From Synergistales bacterium (GTDB lineage: Bacteria > Synergistota > Synergistia > Synergistales > Aminithiophilaceae), in the NCBI GenBank assembly GCA_018433595.1, contig JAHDQY010000032.1, forward strand, positions 1 through 64,000: a DNA stretch of 64,000 nt, in the 5' to 3' direction. Under the pieces are notes generated by a model, which did not search any database, had not been told where the DNA came from, and saw only the letters and a program-made list of their open reading frames with translations. A program made the translations under genes and the position numbers. This document shows positions 7,879 through 17,481 of the stretch, piece after piece; position 1 is the stretch's first letter, and every line of letters starts with the position of its first letter.

Positions 7879-8850
7879 TTGAAGACGGCGCTGTTGGACG
7901 TCAGGAACCTGAAGACCTGTTTTTCCATAGAAGGCGAAGAGGTTGCCGCCGTCGATTCCATCAGTCTCACCGTCGAAGCGGGCAAGACGTTGGGCATCGT
8001 CGGAGAGTCCGGTTCCGGCAAGAGCGTGACCGCCTTGTCCGTCCTGCGCCTTGTCCCCAGCCCCCCCGGAAGGATCAGGGACGGCGAGATCCTTTTTGAG
8101 GGCGAGGATCTGCTTCTCAAGAGCGAAGAGGAAATGAGGCGTGTCCGGGGCAACCGGATATCCATGATCTTCCAGGAGCCGATGACATCGCTCAATCCCG
8201 TCCACACCATCGGGAGCCAGATTTCGGAGGCCCTCATGCTCCATCAGGGGCTATCGAAGAGGGAGGCCCTCGAAAAGAGCGAAGAGATGCTGAACCTCTG
8301 CAAGGTCTCCCTGCCTCACAAGCGGATCGGCCAGTACCCCCATGAACTGAGCGGCGGCATGCGGCAGCGCGTGATGATCGCCATGGCTCTGGCCTGCAAC
8401 CCGCGCCTTCTTATCGCCGACGAGCCGACGACGGCCCTGGACGTCACCGTTCAGGCCCAGATTCTCGAACTCATCGTCAATCTCCAGCGCGAAACGGGCA
8501 GCGCCGTTCTCTTCATCACCCATGACCTCGGCGTCATCAGCGAGGTGGCCGATCACGTGGCCGTCATGTACTGCGGCCGCATCGTCGAATACGGACGGAC
8601 CGGGGATGTCCTTTCGTCCCCCCTTCACCCCTACACGAGGGGGCTTCTGAATTCTCTCCCCTCGATAGGAGGCGCGAAAAAAACCCTTCGCCCCATACGG
8701 GGTACCGTCCCCGCTCCCAATGAGATCCGCTCCGGATGCCGGTTCAGGCCCCGCTGCGACGAGTCGACGGCGGAATGCGACAGAGAAGAGCCTCCTCTGA
8801 CCGATCTGGGCGGCCGCCGGGTGCGATGCCGCAAATGGGTCGAGTCCTGA
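7879..8850 (+). CDS. Oligopeptide/dipeptide ABC transporter ATPase (OppD/DppD type)
   Basis: The 323-residue ABC ATPase has Walker A GESGSGKS (42-49), signature LSGGMRQR (157-164), Walker B LLIADEP (177-183) and the H-loop ITHDLG. The C-terminal oligo_HPY-type extension, [11 protein letters not shown] followed by a Cys-rich end (CRFRPRC and two further Cys), is specific to peptide/nickel transporter ATPases. The start is TTG at 7879 behind AGGGAGGGG; no ATG fits. It is the first gene of the operon and pairs with the second ATPase 237 bp downstream, an unusually long gap within an operon. Confidence 0.93.
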   Translation: MKTALLDVRNLKTCFSIEGEEVAAVDSISLTVEAGKTLGIVGESGSGKSVTALSVLRLVPSPPGRIRDGEILFEGEDLLLKSEEEMRRVRGNRISMIFQEPMTSLNPVHTIGSQISEALMLHQGLSKREALEKSEEMLNLCKVSLPHKRIGQYPHELSGGMRQRVMIAMALACNPRLLIADEPTTALDVTVQAQILELIVNLQRETGSAVLFITHDLGVISEVADHVAVMYCGRIVEYGRTGDVLSSPLHPYTRGLLNSLPSIGGAKKTLRPIRGTVPAPNEIRSGCRFRPRCDESTAECDREEPPLTDLGGRRVRCRKWVES

Positions 8851-9087
8851 GAAGACGTCACCCGTCAGGCTGAGAGATCTTCAGCCCTGGCGCGCCGGGC
8901 ATCGCTCCTTCGACGGCCACCACCTCCTTCCTTCCACCCTCCTTCCGGCTCAATCTCCTTTTGCAGACAGGCGACGGGCTTTTTCCCGAAAACGCCGGAG
9001 GCGCTTGCTCTTTGCCCGCGCGTGCGGCAGGCGGCGCCTCTTCGGAGAGTGCGGCAGCGGTTGCGGCACAGGGGGAAGGAGGCTTCC

Positions 9088-10056
9088 ATGTCAGGTCCCA
9101 TGCTTGAATTAAAGGAACTGCGAGTCTATTTCCGCGACAAGTCCAGTCTCCCTTTCGGTGGCGGAAGGTACATCCGGGCCGTCGACGGCGTCAGTTTCGC
9201 GCTCGCGGAAGGAGAGACTCTCGGACTCGTCGGCGAAAGCGGCTGCGGAAAATCCACCTTGGGGCGGGCCATCGTCAGGCTTGTCGAGGCCGAAAAGGGA
9301 AGCGGCCTGTGGTACCGGAAGGCCGATGTGCTCGGGTTTTCCCGCAGGGAACTCCGGAGCTACCGGAAAAAGGCCCAGATGATCTTCCAGGACCCTTTCG
9401 GATCGCTGAACCCCAGGATGACCCTGGGCGATGCCCTCGAAGAGGTCCTTTCTGTCCACGAGAAGGGCAGCGCCGCTGAGCGCGGCAGGAAAGTGGAGCG
9501 GCTTCTCGAGGTCGTCGGGCTGCCGAAGCGGTATCGGTCGAGGTATCCCCACGAGTTCAGCGGAGGCCAGAGACAGCGGGTCGTCATCGCCAGGGCTCTT
9601 GCCGTCGATCCGGAGTTTCTGGTCTGCGACGAGCCCGTTTCGGCCCTGGACGTCTCCATTCAGGCCCAGATCATCAATCTCCTCGAAAATCTCCAGGCTC
9701 AATTGGGGCTGACCTACCTGTTCATCTCTCACGACATGGCCGTCGTCAGGCACATCAGCACGCGGGTTGCGGTCATGTACCTCGGGAAAATCGTGGAAAT
9801 CGCCACGACGGACGGGCTCTTTGAATCGCCTCTCCATCCCTATACCCGGGCTCTTCTGGCGGCGATTCCCGATGTCGCAGCCGGTCGAAGGAAGAAGCGG
9901 TCTCTTCTTGAAGGGGACGTTCCGAGCCCTCTGAATCCCCCCAAGGGCTGCCGGTTCCATCCGCGCTGTCCTCTGGCGAAGGAACGGTGCGCCCTTGAAG
10001 AGCCTCTTTGGTCCGAGAAGGGCGGGGGGCATGCCGTGGCCTGCCATTTCGCCTGA
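9088..10056 (+). CDS. Oligopeptide/dipeptide ABC transporter ATPase (OppF/DppF type)
   Basis: The 322-residue partner ATPase has Walker A GESGCGKS (49-56), signature FSGGQRQRV, Walker B FLVCDEPVSALD and the family-specific [11 protein letters not shown] plus GCRFHPRCPLAKERC tail. ATG at 9088 follows GGAAGGAGG; an in-frame ATG at 9022 has no ribosome site. The 8851-9087 gap upstream contains only a small hairpin (8868-8886) and pyrimidine-rich sequence. OppD and OppF heterodimerise and power the permease pair encoded 1.8 kb downstream. Confidence 0.93.
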   Translation: MSGPMLELKELRVYFRDKSSLPFGGGRYIRAVDGVSFALAEGETLGLVGESGCGKSTLGRAIVRLVEAEKGSGLWYRKADVLGFSRRELRSYRKKAQMIFQDPFGSLNPRMTLGDALEEVLSVHEKGSAAERGRKVERLLEVVGLPKRYRSRYPHEFSGGQRQRVVIARALAVDPEFLVCDEPVSALDVSIQAQIINLLENLQAQLGLTYLFISHDMAVVRHISTRVAVMYLGKIVEIATTDGLFESPLHPYTRALLAAIPDVAAGRRKKRSLLEGDVPSPLNPPKGCRFHPRCPLAKERCALEEPLWSEKGGGHAVACHFA

Positions 10057-10137
10057 AGCGGGCGCGCATCCGAGAGGACGTGCAAAGGCGTGACGCGTGA
10101 TAGACGGGAGATACCCGGAAAAAGGAGGTCGTCAGGA

Positions 10138-11709
10138 ATGAGGAAGGTCTTTTGGGAGGGTTTTCTGCGCGGTCCGATGCGATGTCTTTTCGCCGTGTTT
10201 CTGGCCCTGATTTTCTGTGTCGGAGTCTCGGTCGCGCCGACAGGGGCGTCCGGGAAGAAGGTTATCGTGCACGGGATGAACCAGGATCCCGATATCCTGG
10301 ATACCATCAAGGCCGCCTGGTATTCCGATGCGCTGATCTATCTGCACGATCGTCTCGTGACGAGAGACTACAATTTCCAGTATCGGCCCGGCCTGGCAGA
10401 GAGCTGGGAGACCTCCGGGGACGGGCTCGTCTGGACGTTTCATCTGAAAAAGGGCGTCCGGTTTCACGACGGGAGTCCCTTCACGGCGAAAGACGTCAAA
10501 TGGACCTTCGACACGATCAAAACCCCTGAGACGGCCTCGCCCTTCGCCGGGGACCTGAAGGCCATCGAGAAAATCGTGATCAGGGATGATTACACGGTGG
10601 ATTTCATTTTAGGCTATCCCTTTCCCAACCTGCTCTTCAATCTTTCCAACACCGCAGCCGGAATTCAGCCGGAAAACTGCTACGGGAAATACGGAGACGA
10701 TTACGGGATCAAGACCGTCATCGGCACGGGACCGTTCATCTTCAAGGAGTGGATCAAAGGCGACAGGATCGTCCTGCTGAAGAACCCCGATTACGCCTGG
10801 GGCCCCGCCTGGATGTCCAACCAGGGTCCTCCTCTCTTCGACGAACTCGTCATTCGGGCGATACCCGAAGAGACGACGCGATTCATGGAGCTGGAGACGG
10901 GCGGCGTCCACATTCTCCGCGACGTCCCCACGGTATTCGTCGACAAGCTGGAGGCGAATCCCGACGTCGGGCTCGTGACGGAATCGGCGACGAAGCTCGG
11001 CTACCTGGCCTATGCCTGCGACAAGAAGCCCTTCACCGACGTCCGCGTCCGTCAGGCGATCAATCACGCCATCGACAGGGACACGATCGTGAAGTTCATC
11101 TTCCGGGGGAAGGCCACCCCTGCCTACGGCTATCTCCCGCCGGCCCTGAAGGACGAATACCTTGAGGAGAGCGAAGCGCTCGCCTACCGGTACGATCCGG
11201 CGAAGGCCAGAAGCCTGCTCGCGGAAGCCGGCTATCCCCAGGGCTTCGAGGTGTCGCTGGCCGCCGATAACGCGACGCTGAGCAAGAGGCTTGCCGAGGT
11301 CCTCCAGGCTCAGCTGGCGGAGGCCGGGATCAAGGCGAAGATCCAGCTTTTCGACAGCGCCAGCTATGTGGCCATGCTCAAGGAGGGGAAGCAGGATCTG
11401 TTCATCCGCCTTTACAGCTGGCCTAACGCCGACATCCTCGACTGGTTCCTGCTTTCGTCGCAGTTCCCCTACCCGAACCATTCGCGCTGGAAGGATGAAA
11501 CGACCGACGCCATGATCAACGGGGCCGCCACCTCGCCGAGCTGGGAGGAGAGGGCGGAGAAGTACAGGGAGGTGCAGCGGTACCTGATCGAGCAGGCCGT
11601 ATGGTGCCCCATTTATATTCCCAGCCAGATCACGGCCGTCAGGAAAGAGGTCAAGAACTTCAAGCCTCACCCCTGGATGATCCAGTACAACGACGGCATC
11701 GATCTGTAG
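10138..11709 (+). CDS. Peptide-binding lipoprotein or periplasmic protein of an ABC importer (SBP family 5)
   Basis: The 523-residue protein starts with a typical secretion signal (basic MRKVFWEGFLRGPMR, hydrophobic core LFAVFLALIFCVGVSV, cleavage near APTGASG). The mature part is the DppA/OppA fold: RLVTRDYNFQYRPGLAESWE, FHLKKGVRFHDGSPFTAKDV and VRQAINHAIDRDTIV are the conserved family-5 blocks. It would capture peptides outside the membrane. No lipobox Cys is obvious. ATG at 10138 has a perfect AAAGGAGG site at the right distance, so the longer frame from 10090 was not used. A 141-bp gap with a GC-rich imperfect hairpin (about 11734-11790) follows and may lower expression of the permeases relative to the binding protein. 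Confidence 0.92.
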   Translation: MRKVFWEGFLRGPMRCLFAVFLALIFCVGVSVAPTGASGKKVIVHGMNQDPDILDTIKAAWYSDALIYLHDRLVTRDYNFQYRPGLAESWETSGDGLVWTFHLKKGVRFHDGSPFTAKDVKWTFDTIKTPETASPFAGDLKAIEKIVIRDDYTVDFILGYPFPNLLFNLSNTAAGIQPENCYGKYGDDYGIKTVIGTGPFIFKEWIKGDRIVLLKNPDYAWGPAWMSNQGPPLFDELVIRAIPEETTRFMELETGGVHILRDVPTVFVDKLEANPDVGLVTESATKLGYLAYACDKKPFTDVRVRQAINHAIDRDTIVKFIFRGKATPAYGYLPPALKDEYLEESEALAYRYDPAKARSLLAEAGYPQGFEVSLAADNATLSKRLAEVLQAQLAEAGIKAKIQLFDSASYVAMLKEGKQDLFIRLYSWPNADILDWFLLSSQFPYPNHSRWKDETTDAMINGAATSPSWEERAEKYREVQRYLIEQAVWCPIYIPSQITAVRKEVKNFKPHPWMIQYNDGIDL

Positions 11710-11850
11710 ACAGGCAAAGACCGCGTCGAAAGGGGAGGAGGCGGCGGGCCGCATCATTTCGGCGTCATCGCCCGCTTCCTCCCTCCTCCGGAAGGAGTCT
11801 CGACAGGCGGAGCCGGGTGGCAGGCCAAGTCGGCGGGGAGGAGATGCCGA

Positions 11851-12771
11851 GTGCTTCGATACGCGATAAAACGGATTTTTCTGCTCATTCCGATCCTGCT
11901 GGGCATGACGATCATCGTCTTTTCCATGCTGCACCTGGCGCCGGGTGACCCCATCGACCTGGTCGTCGGTCCGAACGTCACGCCCGAGGTGAGGGAGAAC
12001 ATCCGGCACCAGTACGGGCTCGACCGGCCGGTGGCGATTCAGTACGTCAGCTTCGTGAAGAGACTTCTTCGCGGGGATCTCGGCCAATCCATTCTGCAGC
12101 ACAAGCCCGTCGCCGAAATCATCCTCGAAAAGTTTCCCGTCACGCTCGAACTGGGGCTGACGTCGCTGGTCATCTCTTTCCTGATCGCCGTTCCCATCGG
12201 CATCAAGGCGGCCGTCAAGAGGAACACCGTGACGGATTACGCCAGCATGAGCCTCTCCCTCGTGGGGATGTCGATGCCCACCTTCTGGTTCGGGCTCATG
12301 CTCCTGTACCTGTTCGCCTACAAGTTGAGACTGTTTCCGATCTCCGGATACGGAACCTGGAGACACCTTTTCCTTCCCGCCCTGGCCATCGGCATCACCG
12401 ATGCGGCGCTGACGGCCCGCATGGTGCGTTCCAGCATGCTCGAAGTCATCCGTCAGGACTACATCAGGACGGCACACAGCAAGGGGCTGTCGAAGAAGGC
12501 GGTCATCAACCGCCATGCCCTTAAGAACGCCCTGATCCCCATCATCACGCTTCTGGGATTGAGAATCGGCTGGATCATGGGAGGGTCCGTCGTCGTCGAG
12601 ATCGTTTTCACCCGGCCGGGCCTGGGCAGAATGATGGTCGAAGCCATTCTTTCCAGGGATTACCCCGTCGTTCAGGGCGGCATGGTCGTCCTGACGGCGG
12701 CCATTATTCTGGGAAACCTGCTGGCTGACGTTCTCTACGCGGTCGTCGATCCGCGGATCAAACTCAGATGA
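11851..12771 (+). CDS. Peptide ABC transporter permease (DppB/OppB type)
   Basis: This 306-residue membrane protein begins with the invariant start of this family (MLRYAIKRIFLLIPILLGMT, with a cytoplasmic start and first membrane helix, then FSMLHLAPGDPID). It has about six hydrophobic helices and an EAA loop for ATPase contact (TAHSKGLSKKAVINRHALKN). GTG at 11851 follows GGCGGGGAGGAG. It forms the translocation pore with the next gene's product. Confidence 0.93.
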   Translation: MLRYAIKRIFLLIPILLGMTIIVFSMLHLAPGDPIDLVVGPNVTPEVRENIRHQYGLDRPVAIQYVSFVKRLLRGDLGQSILQHKPVAEIILEKFPVTLELGLTSLVISFLIAVPIGIKAAVKRNTVTDYASMSLSLVGMSMPTFWFGLMLLYLFAYKLRLFPISGYGTWRHLFLPALAIGITDAALTARMVRSSMLEVIRQDYIRTAHSKGLSKKAVINRHALKNALIPIITLLGLRIGWIMGGSVVVEIVFTRPGLGRMMVEAILSRDYPVVQGGMVVLTAAIILGNLLADVLYAVVDPRIKLR

Positions 12772-12814
12772 CGCCTCTTCGGGGCCGAATCGAAAAGCAG
12801 GGTGAGAGGACATG

Positions 12815-13690
12815 ATGGAAGAGGTCGCTCAGGCTGTACCGGATAAAAGTGACAGCGGTTTCTCCGAATTCAAGCGGCGGTTGTTTCGAAACAGGGCGGC
12901 GATCTTCGGCGTGATCATCCTGTCGTTGATGTTTCTGTGCGCGGTGTTCGCCCCCTGGCTGGCCCTGTCCGACTATGCCAGACAGGACCTCCCGTCGATG
13001 CTTCAGGCTCCTTCATGGGGACACCCTTTCGGAACGGACGAGTTCGGCAGGGACATCTTCAGCAGAATCGTCTACGGAGCGAGGGTCTCCCTTGTGGTGG
13101 GCTTTCTTGCCGTCGGCATCTCCCTGGCCATCGGGCTCCTTCTGGGGAGCCTCGCCGGCTATTTCGGCGGGTTTGTCGATCACGGCATCTGCGCGCTCAT
13201 CGACATCGCATGGGCCTTTCCGATGACGCTTCTCGCCATCGCCATCATCGCCATCCTCGGTCCGAGCCTTTTCAACGTCTGTCTCGCCATCGCCGCCTCC
13301 AGCTGGGCGGCCTTCGCCAGGATCGTCCGCGGGCAGTTTCTCTCGCTGAAAAGCCAGGAGTTCGTGGAGGCCGCGAGGATTCTCGGCTTTTCCGACGGGC
13401 GCATCATCCTGCGGCACATCTTCCCCAATGCGATCGCGCCGGTCGTGGTTCTGACGACCCTTGAGGTTCCGAAAGCCATCATCGTCGAGGCCACGCTGAG
13501 CTTCCTCGGCCTCGGCGTCCAGCCTCCGATCCCGAGTTGGGGGTCGATCATGAGCTCCGGCCGCTCCTTCCTCTTTGAAGCGCCCTGGATCACCCTTTTC
13601 CCCGGCTTGATGATCGTTCTGGTCGTCATGGGGTTCAATCTTTTCGGCGACGCTCTTCGCGACTCGCTCGATCCGCGGCTGCGGAACTGA
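12815..13690 (+). CDS. Peptide ABC transporter permease (DppC/OppC type)
   Basis: The 291-residue membrane protein shows the DppC N-terminal domain (FKRRLFRNRAAIFGVIIL), the GTDEFGRDIFSRIVYGARVSL block immediately before the transport domain, and an EAA loop (EAARILGFSDGRIILRHIFPN). The second of two adjacent in-frame ATGs (12815) is taken because the GAGAGGA site then lies four bases away; with ATG 12812 it is only one base away. It ends 19 bp before the D-aminoacylase gene. Confidence 0.92.
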   Translation: MEEVAQAVPDKSDSGFSEFKRRLFRNRAAIFGVIILSLMFLCAVFAPWLALSDYARQDLPSMLQAPSWGHPFGTDEFGRDIFSRIVYGARVSLVVGFLAVGISLAIGLLLGSLAGYFGGFVDHGICALIDIAWAFPMTLLAIAIIAILGPSLFNVCLAIAASSWAAFARIVRGQFLSLKSQEFVEAARILGFSDGRIILRHIFPNAIAPVVVLTTLEVPKAIIVEATLSFLGLGVQPPIPSWGSIMSSGRSFLFEAPWITLFPGLMIVLVVMGFNLFGDALRDSLDPRLRN

Positions 13691-13709
13691 CAAGGACGGT
13701 GACGGGACA

Positions 13710-15308
13710 ATGCTCGACCTGCTGATTCAGGGCGGAACGGTCATCGACGGTTCGGGGCGAGGGCGCCGGATTTCCGACGTGGCGATAGAAGGCGGAAAAA
13801 TCGTCGAAATCCGGCCGGGCCTGACCGGGGAAGCAGGAGAAGTGATCGAGGCAAGAGGCCTGGTCGTGTGTCCGGGCTTCATCGATATCCATTCCCATAC
13901 GGATTTCACCCTCCCGCAAAACCCCCTTTGCGAAAGCAAGCTCCGTCAGGGCGTCACGACGGAGGTCGTCGGAAATTGCGGTTTCACGGCCGCGCCCGTC
14001 TGTCCGGATCATTTCGACGACCTGATGGGCTATCTCACCAACACCGCTTCCATTACGGAAGAGGAGAGGCGGTCCTGGACCTGGAGGACCCAGGTCGATT
14101 TTCTCGATTGGGCCTGCAGGAACGGCTCGGCGTTGAATGTGGCCACCCTGGTGGGGCATGGGACTCTTCGGATAGCGGCCGCGGGGTTCGAGAAGAAACG
14201 GCTCGATCCCGACGAGTTGAGACGGATGGGGGACCTCCTGGAAGGGGAGCTTGAAAGGGGAGCCAAGGGGCTCTCCCTGGGGCTTCAGTACGAGCCGGGG
14301 GCCTTCGCCTCCGAGGAGGAGCTGTGCTCTCTTGCGGAACGCCTTCAGCGCGGAGGGGGCTTTCTGGCCGTCCATCTCCGCGATGAAAGCGACGGTCTGT
14401 CGGAAAGCCTGGCCGAGGTGATCGGCGTCGCCGAAAAGACGGGAGTCAGTCTCCAGATCTCCCACCTGAAGACCGAGGGCCGGCGGAACTGGGGAAAGGC
14501 CCGGGAGGCGCTTCACCTCGTCGATCAGGTCCGCAGCGGAGGACTGCCCGTCTCCTTCGACGTCTACCCCTATCTGGCCTACGGGAGCGGCCTGGTCGAT
14601 CTCGTCCCTTCCTGGTGCAGGGATCGGGGGATCGGGGGGCTTCTGGCTCTTTTGGCCGATCCGGGAAGCTGCGGCAGGATCCTTCGGGAGATGCAGGACT
14701 TCTACGGGGCGTCCTCCTTTCACGACTGGGGCAACTATCGGATTTCCTCGGCCGCGCTCCCGTACCGGAAGGAGGTCGAAGGGAGGACGATCGCCCGGAT
14801 TGCCGACGCCCGCGGCTGTGAGCCGGAAAAAGCCGTCATCGATCTGATCGCGGATGCCGAGGGCGCCGTGAAGATGGTCGTTTTCGGAATGTGCGAGGAG
14901 GACGTCCGCTCCTTCATCGTCCACGAGGCCTCGATGATCGCCTCGGACGGCCGTGCCGTCGCCCCCGTCGGGCCGCTCGGAGTCGGCAAGATTCACCCCA
15001 GGTACTACGGGGCCTTCCCGAGGGTCCTCGGCCGTTATGTGAGGGAGCAGGGAGTCCTGAGCCTCGAAGAGGCGATCCGGAAGATGACGTCCCTCCCCGC
15101 GGCCAAGTCGAACCTGCGGGGACGGGGGCTTCTCCGGGAGGGTTCCTGGGCCGACGTGACCCTTTTCGACCCCGAACGGGTGCGGGATTGCGCCGACTAC
15201 GACGATCCGCACCGTTTTGCCGAGGGCATTCGCGGGGTCATCGTCAACGGGGAGGTGGTCTTCAGTGAGGGCGCCTACAGAGGGGTTCTCCCGGGCCGGC
15301 GGCTGTGA
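13710..15308 (+). CDS. N-acyl-D-amino-acid deacylase (D-aminoacylase) / amidohydrolase
   Basis: This 532-residue metal-dependent amidohydrolase is of the D-aminoacylase family. It opens with LLIQGGTVIDGSGRGRRISDVAI, then the metal site HSHTD (61-65) preceded by PGFIDI and the family-specific GNCGFT (Cys90 region). LQISHLKTEG and a C-terminal ADVTLFDPERVRD followed by GVIVNGEVVF close the composite beta-barrel. It releases free D-amino acids from N-acyl derivatives, or acts on D-residue dipeptides, in the cytoplasm. Its position between a peptide importer and a gamma-glutamyl-type peptidase suggests that imported D-amino-acid-containing peptides are the substrate (inference). ATG at 13710 is 19 bp after the permease. 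Confidence 0.88.
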   Translation: MLDLLIQGGTVIDGSGRGRRISDVAIEGGKIVEIRPGLTGEAGEVIEARGLVVCPGFIDIHSHTDFTLPQNPLCESKLRQGVTTEVVGNCGFTAAPVCPDHFDDLMGYLTNTASITEEERRSWTWRTQVDFLDWACRNGSALNVATLVGHGTLRIAAAGFEKKRLDPDELRRMGDLLEGELERGAKGLSLGLQYEPGAFASEEELCSLAERLQRGGGFLAVHLRDESDGLSESLAEVIGVAEKTGVSLQISHLKTEGRRNWGKAREALHLVDQVRSGGLPVSFDVYPYLAYGSGLVDLVPSWCRDRGIGGLLALLADPGSCGRILREMQDFYGASSFHDWGNYRISSAALPYRKEVEGRTIARIADARGCEPEKAVIDLIADAEGAVKMVVFGMCEEDVRSFIVHEASMIASDGRAVAPVGPLGVGKIHPRYYGAFPRVLGRYVREQGVLSLEEAIRKMTSLPAAKSNLRGRGLLREGSWADVTLFDPERVRDCADYDDPHRFAEGIRGVIVNGEVVFSEGAYRGVLPGRRL

Positions 15309-16059
15309 TGCAGGGCGAAAGCCCCGGATCGGCGTGAGCTGCGTCCGGTCCGCCGAAACGTGGGGATGCGGGGGGGATCTCGAGGAGTTTCACTATGTGG
15401 GGAGGCGGTATGTCGATGCCGTCCGGAAATCGGGGGGGATCCCGCTCCTTCTTCCCGTCGTGGAGGAAGAACCGGTCCTGGCTTCCGCCGTCGAGGAGAT
15501 GACGGAAGCCGTCGACGGCCTCCTGCTGAGCGGCGGAGGTGACGTCGGAGGCGGGACGAAAGGAAGGAGGATGGCCCCCACCCTTTTCGAACAGCAGCCG
15601 GCCCGCTATCTCTTCGAGAGAGAGCTTCTTTTGTGCGCCCGCAGGAAGGGAATGCCCGTGCTGGGGATCTGCCGCGGCTTTCAGATGATCGTCGAAGTGC
15701 TGGGCGGGAGGCTGGCCCCCGGGACGGTCAAGGGGCACCGCCAGCTCGAAGCGGGTGACCGGGCCTCGCACGGCCTTGTCCTCTACAGGGGGACCGAGGC
15801 GAACAGGGTCCTCGAAACGGAACGCATGAGGGTCAACAGCTTCCATGTCCAGAGCGTCGCGGCTGTTCCCGAGGGCTTTGTCGTCAGCGGGCTCTCCGAC
15901 GACGGCGTCATCGAGTTCATCGAATCGTCGTCGGCCGGTTTCCTCTGGGGTGTCCAGTTCCATCCCGAAGAGATGTATGACGTCGACGAAAAGGCAAGAC
16001 GCCTTATCGATGCCTTTGTCGAGAAGGCTGGAGCCTACGGAAGACCCCCCTCTTCCTGA
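15265..16059 (+). CDS. Class-I glutamine-amidotransferase-like peptidase (C26, PuuD-like gamma-glutamyl hydrolase)
   Basis: The 264-residue protein has the C26 triad elements: nucleophile Cys in LGICRGFQMI, His in GVQFHPEEM, with a LLLSGGGDV oxyanion block upstream. The N-terminus PRIGVSCVRS starts the Rossmann-like fold. PuuD-type relatives cleave gamma-glutamyl bonds. The start is inferred as GTG 15265, which has GGAGG nine bases upstream and lies inside the end of the D-aminoacylase gene (44-bp overlap). An ATG at 15217 is possible, but the only later candidate (GTG 15334) would delete the first strand. It ends the peptide-uptake operon. Confidence 0.82.
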   Translation: MRAPTEGFSRAGGCDAGRKPRIGVSCVRSAETWGCGGDLEEFHYVGRRYVDAVRKSGGIPLLLPVVEEEPVLASAVEEMTEAVDGLLLSGGGDVGGGTKGRRMAPTLFEQQPARYLFERELLLCARRKGMPVLGICRGFQMIVEVLGGRLAPGTVKGHRQLEAGDRASHGLVLYRGTEANRVLETERMRVNSFHVQSVAAVPEGFVVSGLSDDGVIEFIESSSAGFLWGVQFHPEEMYDVDEKARRLIDAFVEKAGAYGRPPSS

Positions 16060-16114
16060 GGGGAGGGCGGGGCCGTTCCTGACAGCCGCATCTGAGGGTC
16101 TTTGTGCTCATCGA

Positions 16115-16142
16115 GGAGGGCGCCTTCGAAGGCGCCCTCCTG
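16115..16142 (+). terminator. 28-nt perfect palindrome after the peptide operon
   Basis: AGGAGGGCGCCTTC and its exact complement are centred on TTCGAA, giving a 12-bp stem with a TCGA tetraloop. It begins 56 bp after the C26 peptidase stop and 78 bp before peptidase T. No clear U-run follows immediately, so termination strength is uncertain. Confidence 0.65.
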
Positions 16143-16219
16143 TCATCGAAAGAGACCTTTGCTTTTTTGACGCCCTTGGCATAGTCTTGGCCTGTCATGC
16201 CGAAAGGGGGAAAAGAAGA

Positions 16220-17470
16220 TTGTCGTCCGTCCTGGAGCGGTTTTTGCGCTACGTGGCCGTCCCGAGCAACGCCGACCCGTTGGGAAAGGAGACGCCGAGC
16301 AGCCCCGGCCAGTGGGAGATGGCCCGCCTCCTGGCTGCGGAGATGGAGGCTCTGGGCCTGGAAGACGTCGTCGTCGACGGTCACGCCTACGTGACGGCGA
16401 CGCTGCCGTCGAACCTGCCGTCGGGTCGTGACGTTCCCGTCGTCGGCCTGATCGCCCATCTCGACACGTCGCCGGCCGTGACGGATCAGTCCGTCTCTCC
16501 CCGCGTCGTCCGCTACGAAGGGGGCGAGGTCGTCCTCGACGCCGAGGGCCGCTACCGCCTCTCGCCCGGAGAGTTTCCCGAGCTGGAGGACTATGTGGGT
16601 CAGGATCTCGTCGTCACCGACGGACGGACCCTCCTGGGAGCCGACGACAAGGCCGGTGTCGCCGAAATCCTCGCCGCCGTCGAACACCTGAAGGCCCATC
16701 CTGAAATCCCCCGGGGCAAGGTCCGCATCGCCTTCACTCCCGACGAGGAGATCGGCCACGGGGCGGAGCTTCTCGACCTGGAGGCCTTCGGCGCCGATTT
16801 CGCCTTCACCGTCGACGGAGGGCCTCTCGGCGAACTCTCTTTCGAGACCTTCAACGCCGCCAGGGCCGACGTGACGATCCGTGGGCGCAGCGTCCATCCC
16901 GGAACGGCCAAGGGGAAGATGATCAACGCCGTCCTCGTCGGCGCCGAGCTCATCGCCCGCCTGCCCTCCGGCGAGACCCCGGCCCGCACCGAGGGGCGTC
17001 AGGGCTTCTTCCACGTCGAGAGCTTCCGCGGCGATGTCGAGGAGGCCCGCCTGGAGATTCTCGTCCGCGATCACGACAGGGGACGTTTCGACGAGCGCAA
17101 AAGCTTTCTGGAGACCGCCGTCGAGGAGGTCGGACGGGAAAGCGGAGCCCGCCTGGATCTTGAGCTGCGGGAGCAGTACCTCAACATGGGCGCTCTCTTT
17201 GAAGGCGAGGCACGAAGAATCGTCGACCTGGCGAGAAGAGCCATGGCGGCTTCCGACGTCCCGGTCAGGGAGGTCCCCGTCAGAGGCGGCACCGACGGGT
17301 CCCGCCTCTCCTTCCGCGGGCTGCTGACCCCCAATCTCTTCACCGGCGGCCACAACTTTCACGGCCGCTGCGAATACATCCCCCTTGCAGCCATGGAAAA
17401 GGCCGTCGAGGTCCTGGTGAACCTTCTTCGCCAGGTCGCCGGGCCCGGGACCGCGGCGCTCGGACGATAG
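16220..17470 (+). CDS. pepT: Peptidase T (tripeptide aminopeptidase, M20B)
   Basis: The 416-residue enzyme (E. coli PepT is 408) starts LSSVLERFLRYVAVPSNA. Metal-site motifs are LIAHLDTSPA (His80), LLGADDKAGVAEIL and FTPDEEIGHGAELL, followed by VDGGPLGELSFETFNAA and a dimerisation domain with SVHPGTAKGKMINA. It removes the N-terminal residue from tripeptides in the cytoplasm, completing use of imported peptides. The start is TTG 16220 behind AAAGGGGGAAAAG; no ATG or GTG fits the family's N-terminus. It stands apart from the upstream operon by 160 bp and a hairpin. Confidence 0.92.
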   Translation: MSSVLERFLRYVAVPSNADPLGKETPSSPGQWEMARLLAAEMEALGLEDVVVDGHAYVTATLPSNLPSGRDVPVVGLIAHLDTSPAVTDQSVSPRVVRYEGGEVVLDAEGRYRLSPGEFPELEDYVGQDLVVTDGRTLLGADDKAGVAEILAAVEHLKAHPEIPRGKVRIAFTPDEEIGHGAELLDLEAFGADFAFTVDGGPLGELSFETFNAARADVTIRGRSVHPGTAKGKMINAVLVGAELIARLPSGETPARTEGRQGFFHVESFRGDVEEARLEILVRDHDRGRFDERKSFLETAVEEVGRESGARLDLELREQYLNMGALFEGEARRIVDLARRAMAASDVPVREVPVRGGTDGSRLSFRGLLTPNLFTGGHNFHGRCEYIPLAAMEKAVEVLVNLLRQVAGPGTAALGR

Positions 17471-17481
17471 GAGGAACGGTC

